A DNA stretch of 64,000 bases from Pseudomonas cichorii (GTDB taxonomy: Bacteria > Pseudomonadota > Gammaproteobacteria > Pseudomonadales > Pseudomonadaceae). Position 1 is the stretch's first letter. Each line of letters opens with the position of its first letter. The notes under the pieces were generated by a model, which saw nothing but the letters and a program-made list of their open reading frames with translations, was not told the DNA's origin and did not search any database. The stretch covers positions 5,136,001 through 5,200,000 of the forward strand of contig NZ_CP074349.1 in the NCBI RefSeq assembly GCF_018343775.1, given 5' to 3'. Made by a program: the position numbers and the translations under genes. Shown here in pieces: positions 19,247 through 29,210 of this stretch.

Positions 19247-20686
19247 TCAGTTCCCCTTGCTCAGGCTGTCGAGGTTGTCGCCGTCTTCGGAGCCTTCTTC
19301 GGCAGCGGAGAGCGGACGGGCTGGTGTGCGTTTCTGGCCGGGACCGCCGGTCGGTGTATGTTCGACGTGTTTCTTCGGTCCTTTGCGCACCAGACGCAAC
19401 ATGTAACTGAGGCCGGCGCCAAACAGCAGGAAGTAGACGACCACGAACAGCACCAGGGTGATGCTCATTTGTGTGACGCTGTGGCCGGACGAAGCATCCG
19501 CCGTGCGCATCAGGCCGTAGACGACCCAGGGCTGACGACCGATTTCCGTGGTGAACCAGCCCGCCAGGATCGCGATCAGACCCGAGGGCCCCATCCACAA
19601 CGCCAGATAGAGGAAAGCACGGTTGCTATAAAGCGCATCACGCTTGCGCAGCCAGAGGCTCCACAACCCGGTAAAGATCATCAGGAAACCCAGGCCGACC
19701 ATGATCCGGAACGACCAGAACACAATGGTCGAATTAGGCCGGTCTTCAGGCTTGAACTCCTTGAGCGCCGGGACTTGCTTGTCCAGGCTGTGGGTCAGGA
19801 TCAGACTGCCCAGATAGGGGATTTCCACAGCATATTTAGTCCGTTCTTCCTTCATGTCGGGCCAGCCGAACAGGATCAGAGGCGTCGGCTCGTCACCGAT
19901 GTTTTCCCAGTGACCTTCAATGGCGGCGATTTTTGCCGGCTGATGCTTGAGCGTGTTCAAACCATGGAAGTCACCGACAACGGCCTGCAGTGGCGCGACC
20001 AGCAACGCCATCCACATGGCCATCGACAGCATCGTGCGGATCTGCGGTGTATCGCGGCCACGCAACAAGTGCCAGGCCGCCGAAGAACCGACGAAGAAAG
20101 CGGTCGCCACAAAGGCGGCAATCGACATGTGCGCCAGGCGATACGGGAAGGACGGGTTGAAGACCACTGCGAACCAGTCGGTGGGGATCACGCGACCGTC
20201 GATGATTTCAAAACCTTGCGGCGTCTGCATCCAGCTATTGGACGACAGGATCCAGAAGGTGGAGATCAGGGTGCCGATGGCGACCATGACCGTCGAGAAG
20301 AAGTGCAGCTTGCGGCCAACACGGTTCCAGCCGAACAGCATTACACCCAGGAAGCCTGCTTCAAGGAAGAATGCCGTCAGGACCTCATAGGTCAGCAACG
20401 GCCCGGTAACCGCGCCGGCAAAGTCGGAAAAGCGGCTCCAGTTGGTGCCGAACTGATAGGCCATGACCAGCCCGGAAACCACGCCCATGCCGAAGTTGAC
20501 GGCAAATATCTTCGACCAGAAATGGTAGAGGTCGCGGTATACGTCGTTGCTGGTTTTCAGCCACAAGCCTTCGAGCACAGCCAGGTAACTCGCCAGACCG
20601 ATGGTGATGGCAGGAAACAGGATATGGAACGAAATCGTGAATGCGAACTGGATGCGGGCAAGATCTAGTGCCTCCAAACCGAACAT
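19247..20686 (-). CDS. cioA: Cyanide-insensitive terminal oxidase subunit I
   Basis: CydA-family haem-bearing subunit of 479 residues, inner membrane. The haem-ligand histidine lies in the N-terminal FAFTISFHILFPAITIG, and GRQPWVVYGLMRTADA is the conserved quinol-site segment. The Q-loop is short compared with E. coli CydA (about 522 residues), as in the CIO type. The C-terminus is a hydrophilic tail (KRTPARPLSAAEEG). First gene of the cioA-cioB-DUF2474 operon. An ANR-like site lies about 150 bases upstream. Confidence 0.95.
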   Translation of the reverse strand: MFGLEALDLARIQFAFTISFHILFPAITIGLASYLAVLEGLWLKTSNDVYRDLYHFWSKIFAVNFGMGVVSGLVMAYQFGTNWSRFSDFAGAVTGPLLTYEVLTAFFLEAGFLGVMLFGWNRVGRKLHFFSTVMVAIGTLISTFWILSSNSWMQTPQGFEIIDGRVIPTDWFAVVFNPSFPYRLAHMSIAAFVATAFFVGSSAAWHLLRGRDTPQIRTMLSMAMWMALLVAPLQAVVGDFHGLNTLKHQPAKIAAIEGHWENIGDEPTPLILFGWPDMKEERTKYAVEIPYLGSLILTHSLDKQVPALKEFKPEDRPNSTIVFWSFRIMVGLGFLMIFTGLWSLWLRKRDALYSNRAFLYLALWMGPSGLIAILAGWFTTEIGRQPWVVYGLMRTADASSGHSVTQMSITLVLFVVVYFLLFGAGLSYMLRLVRKGPKKHVEHTPTGGPGQKRTPARPLSAAEEGSEDGDNLDSLSKGN

Positions 20687-20836
20687 GATTCTTCCTCTCT
20701 ATCAGGTGATACCAGCCTTTGGCAGAAAGCCATCAGCGATTGCCCCACGGTCAGGGAGTCGGTGCATCGGAAGTCTTCTGATGAGTATCTCGATGCTGGT
20801 TTCATGCTTTCGGTTCACACCGAATGCGTGAGTGCA

Positions 20837-20850
20837 ATGATGCAGATCAA
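20837..20850. promoter_or_regulatory. Candidate ANR/FNR box upstream of cioA
   Basis: ATGATGCAGATCAA matches TTGAT-N4-ATCAA at nine of ten defined positions. It is 151 bases upstream of the cioA start and about 256 upstream of the purine permease. The rest of the 420-base gap (20687-21106) shows no gene or RNA that I recognise. Confidence 0.45.
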
Positions 20851-21106
20851 CCGACCATGAAAGAGTAGTCCCATTCAGCCCTTGAGGTTGTGTGGTCTAT
20901 TGCCGCGTGGCGAGTTGCCTCATGCTGCAGAACGGTCTTTGTGTTCAGCCGATAAGGAGCACTTCACAAAGCAGCCACAGCCTCAACCTGCTGGTATGAT
21001 GCGCGGCTTTTTCCGACTCGCAGAAACGGCGGGCTGCTGCGTCAGCCTGTGCTTTGCTTCTGGAGTCAAACATTTACGACGCAGGCCGCGTTACGGAGAG
21101 CCAGAC

Positions 21107-22402
21107 ATGCTGGAAAGGCTGTTTCAACTCAAGGCACACAACACCAACGTGAGGACCGAGATACTGGCGGGCGTCACGACCTTCCTGGCCATGGCATACA
21201 TCCTGTTCGTCAACCCGAGCATCCTGGGCGAAACCGGCATGGACAAGGGCGCGCTATTCGTCGCGACCTGCCTGGCCGCCGCCATCGGCTCGGCCGTAAT
21301 GGGCCTGATCGCCAACTACCCGATAGCCCTCGCACCGGGCATGGGCCTGAACGCCTTCTTCACCTACACCGTGGTCCTGCACATGGGCCATACCTGGCAG
21401 GTGGCGCTGGGTGCGGTCTTCATTTCGGCGGTGATGTTTTTCCTGCTGTCACTGTTCAAGATCCGCGAGTGGATCATCAACAGCATTCCCCTGCCCCTGC
21501 GCTCGGCCATTGCAGCAGGCATCGGCCTGTTCCTGGCGCTGATCGCCCTGCATAACGCCGGCATCGTGGTCAGTAACCCGGCGACCATGATCGGCATGGG
21601 CGACCTGAAACAACCGGCGCCGATACTGGCGACCCTGGGCTTCTTCCTGATCGTGGCGCTGGACCAGCTCAAGGTCCGCGGCGCAGTCCTGATCGGCATT
21701 CTGGTTACCACCCTTGCCTCCATCCTGCTGGGCTTCACGCCGTTCGGCGGCGTGGTGTCGATGCCACCTTCCCTGGCTCCGACCTTCCTGCAACTGGACA
21801 TCATGGGCGCGCTGGACGTTGGACTGGTCAGCATCATCTTCGCCTTCCTGTTCGTGGATATCTTCGATAACTCCGGCACCCTCATCGGCGTCGCCAAGCG
21901 TGCGGGCCTGATGGGCAAGGACGGCCACATGCCGAAAATGGGCCGTGCGCTGATCGCCGACAGTACTGCGGCCATGGCTGGCTCGCTGCTGGGCACCTCG
22001 ACCACCACCAGCTACATCGAATCCGCAGCCGGCGTCAGTGCCGGTGGCCGCACCGGCCTGACCGCCATCGTGGTCAGCGTGCTGTTCCTGATGGCACTGT
22101 TCTTCGCACCCTTGGCCAGCAGCGTGCCCGCTTTCGCCACGGCACCGGCATTGCTGTTCGTTGCCGTGCTGATGGCTTCCGGCATGGCTGAAATCGACTG
22201 GGAAGACCTCACAGTCGCGGCACCGGTGGTGATTACCGCCCTGGCCATGCCTTTCACTTACTCCATCGCCAACGGCATCGCCTTTGGTTTCATTTCCTGG
22301 ACAGCAATCAAGCTGCTTTCGGGACGCGGGCGCGAGCTGAATTCGGCGCTGGTGATCCTGTCGATTCTGTTCGTGATCAAGCTGGGCTGGTTCAACGCAT
22401 GA
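21107..22402 (+). CDS. NCS2-type (AzgA/GhxP-like) purine permease
   Basis: Inner-membrane proton symporter of 431 residues for hypoxanthine, guanine or adenine. Family landmarks: [20 protein letters not shown] at the N-terminus, [34 protein letters not shown] and [20 protein letters not shown], which contain the usual substrate-site residues. The start at 21107 ([11 protein letters not shown]) follows ACGGAGAG; longer in-frame starts upstream would add unsupported sequence. It overlaps trmA by four bases (ATGA). The purine specificity cannot be chosen from sequence alone. Confidence 0.88.
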   Translation: MLERLFQLKAHNTNVRTEILAGVTTFLAMAYILFVNPSILGETGMDKGALFVATCLAAAIGSAVMGLIANYPIALAPGMGLNAFFTYTVVLHMGHTWQVALGAVFISAVMFFLLSLFKIREWIINSIPLPLRSAIAAGIGLFLALIALHNAGIVVSNPATMIGMGDLKQPAPILATLGFFLIVALDQLKVRGAVLIGILVTTLASILLGFTPFGGVVSMPPSLAPTFLQLDIMGALDVGLVSIIFAFLFVDIFDNSGTLIGVAKRAGLMGKDGHMPKMGRALIADSTAAMAGSLLGTSTTTSYIESAAGVSAGGRTGLTAIVVSVLFLMALFFAPLASSVPAFATAPALLFVAVLMASGMAEIDWEDLTVAAPVVITALAMPFTYSIANGIAFGFISWTAIKLLSGRGRELNSALVILSILFVIKLGWFNA

Positions 22403-23484
22403 GTGTTCCTTTCGATCCCGCGAGCTACGATCGTCAGCTCGAAGAAAAAGCCGTCCGGTTGCGTGAGCTGCTGGCCCCTTTCGACGCACCCGAACCGCAG
22501 GTATTCGACTCGCCACGCGAGCATTACCGCCTGCGTGCGGAATTTCGCCTGTGGCGCGAAGACCAGAAGCGTTACTACGCCATGTTCGCGCCGGGCGACA
22601 ACAAGACGCCGATCCTGCTCGAAGGCCTGCCGATTGCCAGCGAGCGTATCAATGCGCTGATGCCTGTGCTACGAGAGCGCTGGGAAGCCAGCCCGACGCT
22701 GAACCACAAGCTGTTCCAGGTGGACTTCCTGACCACCCTCGCGGGCGATGCCATGATCACCATGTGCTATCACCGCCCGCTGGACGAAGAATGGCAAGCC
22801 GAAGCGCAGTCATTGGCGAGCGAGCTGAATGTCAGCCTGATCGGCCGCTCCAAAGGCCAGCGCCTGGTGATCGGCCTGGATTACGTGACAGAAAAGCTGG
22901 AAGTCGCCGGTCGCACGTTCAGCTATCGCCAGCCTGAAGGCGCGTTCACCCAGCCAAACGGCACCGTGAACCAGAAAATGCTCAACTGGGCCTATGACGC
23001 GCTGGGCGAGCGTACTGACGATTTGCTGGAGCTGTATTGCGGCAACGGCAACTTCACCCTGCCGCTGGCCACCCGCGTGCGCAAAGTGCTGGCGACAGAA
23101 ATCAGCAAGACATCGGTGAATGCTGCGCTGAGCAACCTGGATGACAACGCAGTGGATAACGTCACGCTGGTGCGTCTGTCTGCCGAAGAGCTGACCCAGG
23201 CGCTGAGCGATGTACGTCCTTTCCGCCGCCTGCAAGGCGTGGACTTGAAGAGCTATGAGTTCGCCAGTGTGTTCGTCGACCCGCCACGGGCCGGCATGGA
23301 CCCGGACACCTGCGAGCTGACCCGCCGCTTCGATCGCATCCTGTACATTTCCTGCAACCCGGAAACCCTGGCCGCCAACATCGCCCAACTGCACGATACC
23401 CACCGGATCGAGCGCTGCGCACTGTTTGACCAGTTTCCCTATACACACCACATGGAATCAGGGGTTCTGCTGGTCAGGCGTTGA
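22399..23484 (+). CDS. trmA: tRNA (uracil-5-)-methyltransferase
   Basis: SAM-dependent enzyme that makes ribothymidine at tRNA position 54 (361 residues, normal length). Motifs: [14 protein letters not shown] (SAM binding), [11 protein letters not shown], and [11 protein letters not shown] with the catalytic cysteine. Its ATG overlaps the TGA of the permease, so translation is probably coupled. Followed by REP elements. Confidence 0.96.
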   Translation: MSVPFDPASYDRQLEEKAVRLRELLAPFDAPEPQVFDSPREHYRLRAEFRLWREDQKRYYAMFAPGDNKTPILLEGLPIASERINALMPVLRERWEASPTLNHKLFQVDFLTTLAGDAMITMCYHRPLDEEWQAEAQSLASELNVSLIGRSKGQRLVIGLDYVTEKLEVAGRTFSYRQPEGAFTQPNGTVNQKMLNWAYDALGERTDDLLELYCGNGNFTLPLATRVRKVLATEISKTSVNAALSNLDDNAVDNVTLVRLSAEELTQALSDVRPFRRLQGVDLKSYEFASVFVDPPRAGMDPDTCELTRRFDRILYISCNPETLAANIAQLHDTHRIERCALFDQFPYTHHMESGVLLVRR

Positions 23485-23488
23485 TAGC

Positions 23489-23580
23489 CTTCGCGAATGA
23501 ATTCGCTCCTAAGCAGACCCTGCAACCTTTCGCGAATGAATTCCTACACCTAATCCGTAGGAGGCGAATTCATTCGCGAA
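23489..23580. repeat. REP cluster after trmA
   Basis: One copy of TTCGCGAATGAATTCGCTCC (from 23490), then an inverted pair (23529-23580) whose outer arms are TTCGCGAATGAATTC and GAATTCATTCGCGAA. The same family as the 26927 palindrome. It separates trmA from the MFS gene. Confidence 0.85.
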
Positions 23581-23679
23581 CAACACCACACAAAACAATT
23601 TAGTTACTTCATGTGTAGCGCTCCATGGGCTAAGGTATAACGCCACCCGCGTATTCCCCCGCTTCGATGGATAACTGTC

Positions 23680-24957
23680 TTGAGTTCTGAATCCCCCGCC
23701 TCATCAGTCAAACTGTCCCGCGCACCAGGTTTCGTCAATTTCATCTTCGCACGGCTGCTGGCGGTCTTCGCCATGCAGATCCAGGCCATAGTCGTGGCCT
23801 GGCAGGTGTATGACATGACCCGCGAGCCGATGGCGCTGGCCTATGTGGGTCTTGCCCAGTTCATCCCCATGTTGCTGCTGCTCATGCCGGCCGGGGATCT
23901 GATCGATCGCTACAACCGCAAGCTGATCCTGAGCATCAGTTGGGCAGTGCAAGCACTGTGCGGGCTGATCCTGTTGCTGTTTTCCGCTCTCAAGCTGCAA
24001 GACCTGCGTCTGATCTACGGGGCTCTCGTGCTCTATGGCTGCGCCCGTGCATTCACAGGGCCTGCGCTGCAAAGCCTGCTGCCGCAGATTGTGCCCCGGG
24101 AACAACTCGCATCGGCCATCGCCACCAACAGCGTCATCATGCGCTGCTCCACCGTGGCCGGGCCGTTGATCGGGGGCGGTCTGTATGCGCTGGGTGGCGC
24201 AGAGCTGACGTATTCGACCTGTGTGCTTTCATTCCTGGTGGGCATTCTGTGTCTGAGCCAGGTCGCAACGCCTTTTGCAGGCAAGCCTGTGGACCTGGGT
24301 GACGGGGCCTGGCAGCGCTTTACCGCTGGCATCGCCTTCATTCGCTCCCGGCCAATCATTCTGGGCACCATTTCTCTGGACCTGTTCGCCGTATTGCTCG
24401 GTGGCGTGGTGGCCCTGTTGCCGATCTATGCCCATGAGGTCCTGCATCTTGGGCCACAAGGGTTGGGAGCACTGCGCGCCGCCATGAGCCTGGGCGAACT
24501 GGCGACCGGGGTTTACCTGAGCATGCGGCCTCTGGATCGCAATGTCGGCATGACCATGTTTCTGGCCGTCGGTGTGTTCGGCGTGGCGAATCTGGTGTTT
24601 GCCCTGTCCACCCTCTTCTGGCTGTCCTGCTTTGCCTTGTTGATCGCAGGCGCAGCGGACATGGTCAGCGTCTATATTCGCTCGGCCCTTGTGCAGTTCT
24701 CGACACCGGATGCCATGCGTGGCCGGGTCAATGCGGTCAACATGCTGTTTATCGGTTCATCCAACGAACTCGGCGAGTTCCGTGCCGGCACCAGCGCATC
24801 CCTGACCGGCCCGGTTCCTGCGGCAATCATGGGCGGTCTGTGCACCCTGGGCGTCGTGGGCGCCTGGATGATCGGGTTCAAGAGCCTGCGCCGGGTCAAT
24901 CACTTTGCCGATGCAGCGCCCCCCGTAGAGAACGAGCACCGGGCAAAACCGGTCTGA
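23680..24957 (+). CDS. MFS transporter, DHA3 (EntS-like) type
   Basis: A 425-residue inner-membrane protein with about 12 helices. It begins RAPGFVNFIFARLLAVFAMQ, and has LIDRYNRKLILSISW (motif A) and SLLPQIVPREQLASA, all typical of the EntS/MefA-like DHA3 group that exports siderophores or macrolides. The assigned start is TTG at 23680 (SSESPASS), weakly supported by GATGGA upstream. A stretch of about 25 residues after the last helix is polar. Substrate unknown; no siderophore genes adjoin. Confidence 0.82.
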   Translation: MSSESPASSVKLSRAPGFVNFIFARLLAVFAMQIQAIVVAWQVYDMTREPMALAYVGLAQFIPMLLLLMPAGDLIDRYNRKLILSISWAVQALCGLILLLFSALKLQDLRLIYGALVLYGCARAFTGPALQSLLPQIVPREQLASAIATNSVIMRCSTVAGPLIGGGLYALGGAELTYSTCVLSFLVGILCLSQVATPFAGKPVDLGDGAWQRFTAGIAFIRSRPIILGTISLDLFAVLLGGVVALLPIYAHEVLHLGPQGLGALRAAMSLGELATGVYLSMRPLDRNVGMTMFLAVGVFGVANLVFALSTLFWLSCFALLIAGAADMVSVYIRSALVQFSTPDAMRGRVNAVNMLFIGSSNELGEFRAGTSASLTGPVPAAIMGGLCTLGVVGAWMIGFKSLRRVNHFADAAPPVENEHRAKPV

Positions 24958-25037
24958 TGCTGGCCAGATAGACCGCCGGACTGGCGCAATGACGTATCAC
25001 CGGCAACACTCCCTAGAGTTCAGCGGAGGGCTTCAGA

Positions 25038-25922
25038 ATGTTGTGGAAAAAAGGCCGACGCAGCGACAACGTAGTCGATGCTCGCGATGGCAGTAGCGGC
25101 GGTGGCGGCATGCGCATCGGTGGCAAGGGACTGAGCCTGGGCGGCATAGTGATTATCGTCGCCTTCGGCCTGCTGACCGGCCAGGATCCGATGCAGATTC
25201 TCGGGCAGCTCACCGGTGAAATGACCCAGCAAACCTCTCAAGTCCCCCCCCAGACACGCCAGGCTCCGCCCGCCAACGATCAGCAGGCCGAGTTCGTGCG
25301 CAGCGTGCTGGGCGATACCGAAGATACCTGGCGGGCCGTGTTTGCCCAGAGTGGCCGACAGTACAAGGACCCGGTTCTGGTGCTGTTTCGCGGTCAAGTG
25401 AACTCCGCGTGCGGTTTCGCGACTTCGGCCACAGGCCCCTTCTATTGCCCGGCCGACCAGCAGATTTATCTGGACCTGGATTTCTTCCGGGAAATGTCCC
25501 AACGCTTTTCGGCTGCCGGGGATTTCGCCCAGGCTTACGTCATCGCCCATGAAGTGGGCCATCACGTGCAGACCCTGCTGGGTATTTCAGCCAAGGTCCA
25601 GACGGCTCGCCAACAAGGCCAGCGCATGGAAGGCAATAACGGTCTGCTGGTCCGCCAGGAATTGCAGGCCGACTGTCTTGCGGGTGTTTGGGCCTACAAC
25701 GCACAAAAGCGTTTGAACTGGCTTGAGCCGGGTGATATTGAAGAGGCACTGAATGCGGCAAACGCCATTGGCGATGATCGCTTGCAGCAGCAAGGCCGTG
25801 GCCGGGTCGTACCGGACTCCTTCACCCATGGAACGTCAGCCCAGCGCGTGCGCTGGTTCAAGACCGGCTTTGCACAAGGTCAAATCAACCAATGCGATAC
25901 GTTCGCCGCCAAGAGTCTCTGA
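25038..25922 (+). CDS. ypfJ: YpfJ-family neutral zinc metallopeptidase-like protein
   Basis: 294 residues: a glycine-rich hydrophilic N-terminus, one membrane anchor (about 35-55), then a zincin-like domain with HEVGHHVQTLLG (HExxH zinc site) and the downstream QELQADCLAGVWA glutamate segment. The C-terminal SFTHGTSAQRVRWFKTGF is characteristic of the family. The ATG at 25038 follows GGAGGGCTTCAGA. The protein is probably inner-membrane anchored with a periplasmic domain; its natural substrate is not established. The hydrolase gene that follows starts five bases after the stop. Confidence 0.9.
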   Translation: MLWKKGRRSDNVVDARDGSSGGGGMRIGGKGLSLGGIVIIVAFGLLTGQDPMQILGQLTGEMTQQTSQVPPQTRQAPPANDQQAEFVRSVLGDTEDTWRAVFAQSGRQYKDPVLVLFRGQVNSACGFATSATGPFYCPADQQIYLDLDFFREMSQRFSAAGDFAQAYVIAHEVGHHVQTLLGISAKVQTARQQGQRMEGNNGLLVRQELQADCLAGVWAYNAQKRLNWLEPGDIEEALNAANAIGDDRLQQQGRGRVVPDSFTHGTSAQRVRWFKTGFAQGQINQCDTFAAKSL

Positions 25923-25926
25923 GCAC

Positions 25927-26916
25927 ATGATTAAACCGCTTATGGTCCTGTTGTTAAGCACTGCCTTCGCGAGCCTCGGCGCTCATGCCGAGGATCAAGC
26001 GGTAAAATCGATCAGCCCGGATCGCCTTATCATCAATGGCAGCCAGGCAACGCTGGGCCTGAGCCAGGAATGGGTGCATCCAAAACCACGAATCGAGCGC
26101 GTCGTGATCGTGCTGCACGGGCGCCTGCGCAATGCGCAAACCTATCTACGCAGCATCGAGCGGGCGGCCAACCAGTCCAAGGAGCGCAGCAAGACCCTGC
26201 TGATTGCCCCACAGTTTCTGGACGAAAAAGATATCGTTGCCCACCACTTGTCCGACTCGATCCTGCGCTGGCGCCAGAACAGCTGGATGGAAGGCGCCAC
26301 GGCTGTGGACCCCAAGCCGATCAGCTCGTTTATCGTCATTGACCATATCCTCAAGCGCCTGAGCGACAGCAAGCTGTTCCCCAACCTCAAGGAAATTGTC
26401 ATCGCTGGCCATTCCGGCGGCGCCCAGGTAGTACAGCGTTACGCAATGATTGGCGGCAAGGAAGATGCGTTGCTCAACCGTGAAGGCGTGAAACTGCGCT
26501 ACGTGATCGCCAACCCGTCCTCCTATGCCTACTTCGACGCAGAGCGCCCTGAAACCGTATCGTCGCAAAGCTGCCCCAACTTCGACGACTGGAAGTACGG
26601 CCTGAAGAAAATGCCGTTCTACTCAGGCAAGGAAAAGCCTGCGGATATCGAAAAAGCCTATGTGAAGCGCGATATCACTTACCTGCTGGGCGAACTGGAC
26701 ACCGACATCAACCACCCTGCACTGGACAAGACCTGCGCCGCCGAGGCACAGGGCCCGAACAGGCTGACTCGCGGGCAGAACTACTTCAAGTACCTGCAAA
26801 AACGTCACCCGGAAGGGCTGAGCCAGCATCTGGTCATCGTGCCGAAAGTCGGGCACAGCGGTGACGGGATCTTTACGTCGCCTGAAGGGCAGGCAGTCTT
26901 GTTCAAGCCGTTTTGA
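25927..26916 (+). CDS. Secreted alpha/beta-hydrolase fold protein
   Basis: A 329-residue protein with a Sec signal peptide (MIKPLMVLLLSTAFASLGAH, cleavage expected near AHA-ED). The mature part has VVIVLHGRLRNAQTY (oxyanion region), the nucleophile elbow GHSGGAQ, and a late histidine in VPKVGHSGDGIF. This is the layout of periplasmic or secreted esterases. The start at 25927 is five bases after ypfJ and gives the signal peptide; a longer reading from 25753 overlaps ypfJ. Substrate unknown. Confidence 0.8.
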   Translation: MIKPLMVLLLSTAFASLGAHAEDQAVKSISPDRLIINGSQATLGLSQEWVHPKPRIERVVIVLHGRLRNAQTYLRSIERAANQSKERSKTLLIAPQFLDEKDIVAHHLSDSILRWRQNSWMEGATAVDPKPISSFIVIDHILKRLSDSKLFPNLKEIVIAGHSGGAQVVQRYAMIGGKEDALLNREGVKLRYVIANPSSYAYFDAERPETVSSQSCPNFDDWKYGLKKMPFYSGKEKPADIEKAYVKRDITYLLGELDTDINHPALDKTCAAEAQGPNRLTRGQNYFKYLQKRHPEGLSQHLVIVPKVGHSGDGIFTSPEGQAVLFKPF

Positions 26917-26926
26917 TTGCGCACAG

Positions 26927-26970
26927 TTCGCGAATGAATTCGCTCCCGCAGGAGCGAATTCATTCGCGAA
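26927..26970. repeat. Perfect REP palindrome between convergent genes
   Basis: The two 20-base arms, TTCGCGAATGAATTCGCTCC and its exact complement, flank a CGCA loop. It lies 10 bases after the hydrolase stop and two before the end of the HAD gene, so it probably stops transcription from both sides. Confidence 0.9.
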
Positions 26971-26972
26971 AA

Positions 26973-27566
26973 TCACAGATCCAGCATCCCCCGCAATGCC
27001 ACACAATCGGCGACATGCCAGTCGGTCAGCTCTGGCCAGGGATTCTCGGGCAGGTTGACCAGCACGGTTTTTGCCCCCGCTGCACGGCCACAATCCAGGT
27101 CATGGCGGTAGTCGCCAATCATGACCATCTGCCCGGGCGACACATCCCACGCACCCGCCAGCTTCAGCAGGCCAGCCGGATCCGGCTTGGGTGTCGCTTC
27201 GTCACGGCCCAACACATCCTCGATCGCAAAACAGTCCGCAACACCAATCGCCTCAAGGGTGATATGAGCCAGCTCGCGGGCATTGCGGGTCAGGATACCC
27301 AGGCGATAACCGCGCCCGGCCAGCTCGCGCACCAGTTCGACAGCACCTTCGGCCGGTCGCGAGGCCAGCGCCAGTTCGCGCTCGTGCTCCAGCAACCAGG
27401 CATGCTTGGCCGCAGAGACATCAGCAGGCAAAGCCGCCAGGTGTCCGAGAATATCGTCCTCCAGCGCAATACCCAGTGCCCGCTTGATGGCCGGGAAATC
27501 ATGCACGGCGATGGTCAGGGTGCCGTCCATGTCGAATACCCAGTTCGGGATATCCCTGAGGCTCAT
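26973..27566 (-). CDS. HAD-family phosphatase (phosphoglycolate phosphatase-like)
   Basis: 197 residues with all four HAD motifs: I WVFDMDGTLT (nucleophile Asp), II ILTRNARE, III PKPDPAGLL (Lys), IV MIGDYRHDLDCG. A helical cap of subfamily I lies between I and II. The start ATG at 27566 overlaps the stop of tesB by four bases, so translation is likely coupled. Longer starts inside tesB are not needed. Substrate not predictable; small sugar phosphates or phosphoglycolate are typical. Confidence 0.88.
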   Translation of the reverse strand: MSLRDIPNWVFDMDGTLTIAVHDFPAIKRALGIALEDDILGHLAALPADVSAAKHAWLLEHERELALASRPAEGAVELVRELAGRGYRLGILTRNARELAHITLEAIGVADCFAIEDVLGRDEATPKPDPAGLLKLAGAWDVSPGQMVMIGDYRHDLDCGRAAGAKTVLVNLPENPWPELTDWHVADCVALRGMLDL

Positions 27567-28432
27567 GACCAGTCCTTGCGATGGCGGATCAGGCCTTCCT
27601 GACTGACCGAGGCGACCAGTTGCCCGGCGCGGTTGAAAATGCTGCCGCGTGAGAAACCGCGAGAGTTGCCGGCCCATGGACTGTCCATGGCGTACAAAAG
27701 CCAGTCATCAGCGCGCAGATCGCTGTGGAACCATAGCGAATGGTCCAGACTGGCGACCTGCATGTCGCGTTGCCAGACGGTCTTGCCGTGGGGCAGCAAA
27801 GAGGTGGTCAGCAGGTTGAAGTCCGAGGCGTAGGCCAGCAAGTATTTATGCAGCGCCGGAACGTCCTTCAAGGTGCCATCGGCACGGAACCAGACATACT
27901 TCACCGGTTCCCCCGGCTTCGGGTTGTAAGGGTCTTCAGCGGTGACCGGGCGAAACTGAATGGGCTTGGGGCACAGAAACTTGTCGCGCATCGCTTCGGG
28001 GATCAGGTGCGCCCGCTGGGTCAGCAGTTCCAGCTCCGAAGGCAGGTTTTCCGGGCCTGCGATCTGTGGCATGGTGGTCTGATGCTCGAAACCCTCTTCG
28101 TCATACTGGAACGATGCGCTGCAGGTGAAGATCGGCTTGCCCTTCTGGATCGCCGTTACCCGGCGCGTGCTGAAGCTACCGCCATCACGCACACGGTCGA
28201 CCTGATAGACCACAGGCAAGGCGGCATCGCCAGGGCGTAGAAAGTAGCCGTGCAGGGAATGAACATGGCGATCTTCTTCTACAGTCTGGCTGGCGGCCGA
28301 CAGCGACTGCCCCAATACCTGTCCGCCAAACAGCTGGCGAAAGCCAAGGTCCTGGCTGCGACCGCGAAAAAGATTTTCCTCGATCGGTTCCAGCGTCAGC
28401 AGCTCGACCAGATCATCCAACACTTGGCTCAT
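27563..28432 (-). CDS. tesB: Acyl-CoA thioesterase II
   Basis: Double hot-dog fold enzyme of 289 residues that hydrolyses medium- and long-chain acyl-CoA. Family features: RGRSQDLGFRQLFGGQVLGQ near the N-terminus, VHSLHGYFLRPGD, and the C-terminal LDHSLWFHSDLRADDWLLY with the catalytic Asp. A conserved Gln in VASVSQEGLIR completes the Asp/Thr/Gln site. Upstream partner of the HAD phosphatase gene. Confidence 0.95.
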   Translation of the reverse strand: MSQVLDDLVELLTLEPIEENLFRGRSQDLGFRQLFGGQVLGQSLSAASQTVEEDRHVHSLHGYFLRPGDAALPVVYQVDRVRDGGSFSTRRVTAIQKGKPIFTCSASFQYDEEGFEHQTTMPQIAGPENLPSELELLTQRAHLIPEAMRDKFLCPKPIQFRPVTAEDPYNPKPGEPVKYVWFRADGTLKDVPALHKYLLAYASDFNLLTTSLLPHGKTVWQRDMQVASLDHSLWFHSDLRADDWLLYAMDSPWAGNSRGFSRGSIFNRAGQLVASVSQEGLIRHRKDWS

Positions 28433-28520
28433 TCATCACTCCTCGCACAAAACATACCCGCGCGCGCAAGGCCTGCGCGGCAGGGTTGAAATGATACAGA
28501 ATTTAATGCGGCTGGCTGAA

Positions 28521-29090
28521 TCAGGGTTTGAGCGTGTTGAGCCACTGTTCACGGTTTATTCGATACAAGACATGGGGTTTGAGCGGATGCCCATCCTCGA
28601 TGCCGGGATGATCGAAGTCATCGGCCACATCGTGCTGCATGCCAATGGCTTGCATCACCTTCTGCGATGGCTCGTTGCTGACCGCCGTGAACGACACGAT
28701 TTCTTCCAGCCCCAGACGCTCGAAGCCACAGCCCAGAACAGTCCAGGCCGCCTCGCTGGCAAAACCCAGGCCCCAATGCTCACGCGCCAGGCGCCAGCCG
28801 ATTTCCACCGCAGGCGTGAAATGCTCATCGAAACCCACGACCCCAAGACCGGTAAAGCCGATAAAAGCCCCATTGTCCTTACGCTCAAGAGCCCACAAGC
28901 CAAAGCCCAGCTCAGCGAAATGCCCCCGTACACGCCCGATCATGGCAGCACTTTCCAGGCGGCTCATGGGCTCGGGAAAGTAGCGCATGACCTGAGGATC
29001 CGCACACATGGCGGCAAACGTGGGCAGGTCATCGTCCCGCCATTGCCGCATCAACAGCCGAGCGCTGTCGAGTTTGAGTATCGGCTCCAT
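28521..29090 (-). CDS. GNAT N-acetyltransferase (RimJ/RimL type)
   Basis: 189 residues of the Acetyltransf_3 type: SARLLMRQWRDDDLPTFAAM at the start, IGWRLAREHWGLGFASEAA (acetyl-CoA pyrophosphate loop) and FTAVSNEPSQKVMQAIGM. The ATG at 29090 follows GGGAGGAATCG. Proteins like this acetylate small molecules or N-termini of proteins; target unknown. Divergent from the deacetylase-like gene. Confidence 0.85.
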   Translation of the reverse strand: MEPILKLDSARLLMRQWRDDDLPTFAAMCADPQVMRYFPEPMSRLESAAMIGRVRGHFAELGFGLWALERKDNGAFIGFTGLGVVGFDEHFTPAVEIGWRLAREHWGLGFASEAAWTVLGCGFERLGLEEIVSFTAVSNEPSQKVMQAIGMQHDVADDFDHPGIEDGHPLKPHVLYRINREQWLNTLKP

Positions 29091-29210
29091 CGATTCCTCC
29101 CGGGTACCACGCAAATGATTGCGCCAGTGTAGCCTGTCGACGCCCAAGGTTGCTGTGCGACGGCCTGCATTACTGGCACTATCCGGCTTCGACCCCAGAC
29201 CGGACGAAAA

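Noticed and set aside
18905..20668. Open frame of 587 codons antisense to cioA and cioB
   Set aside because: Shadow of the two oxidase genes; His/Gln/Asp-rich translation without domains, and it runs across two real genes and their junction.
20687..21106. Possible purine riboswitch before the permease
   Set aside because: No three-way junction with the conserved purine-aptamer loops was visible; only an ANR-like box and a normal ribosome-binding site.
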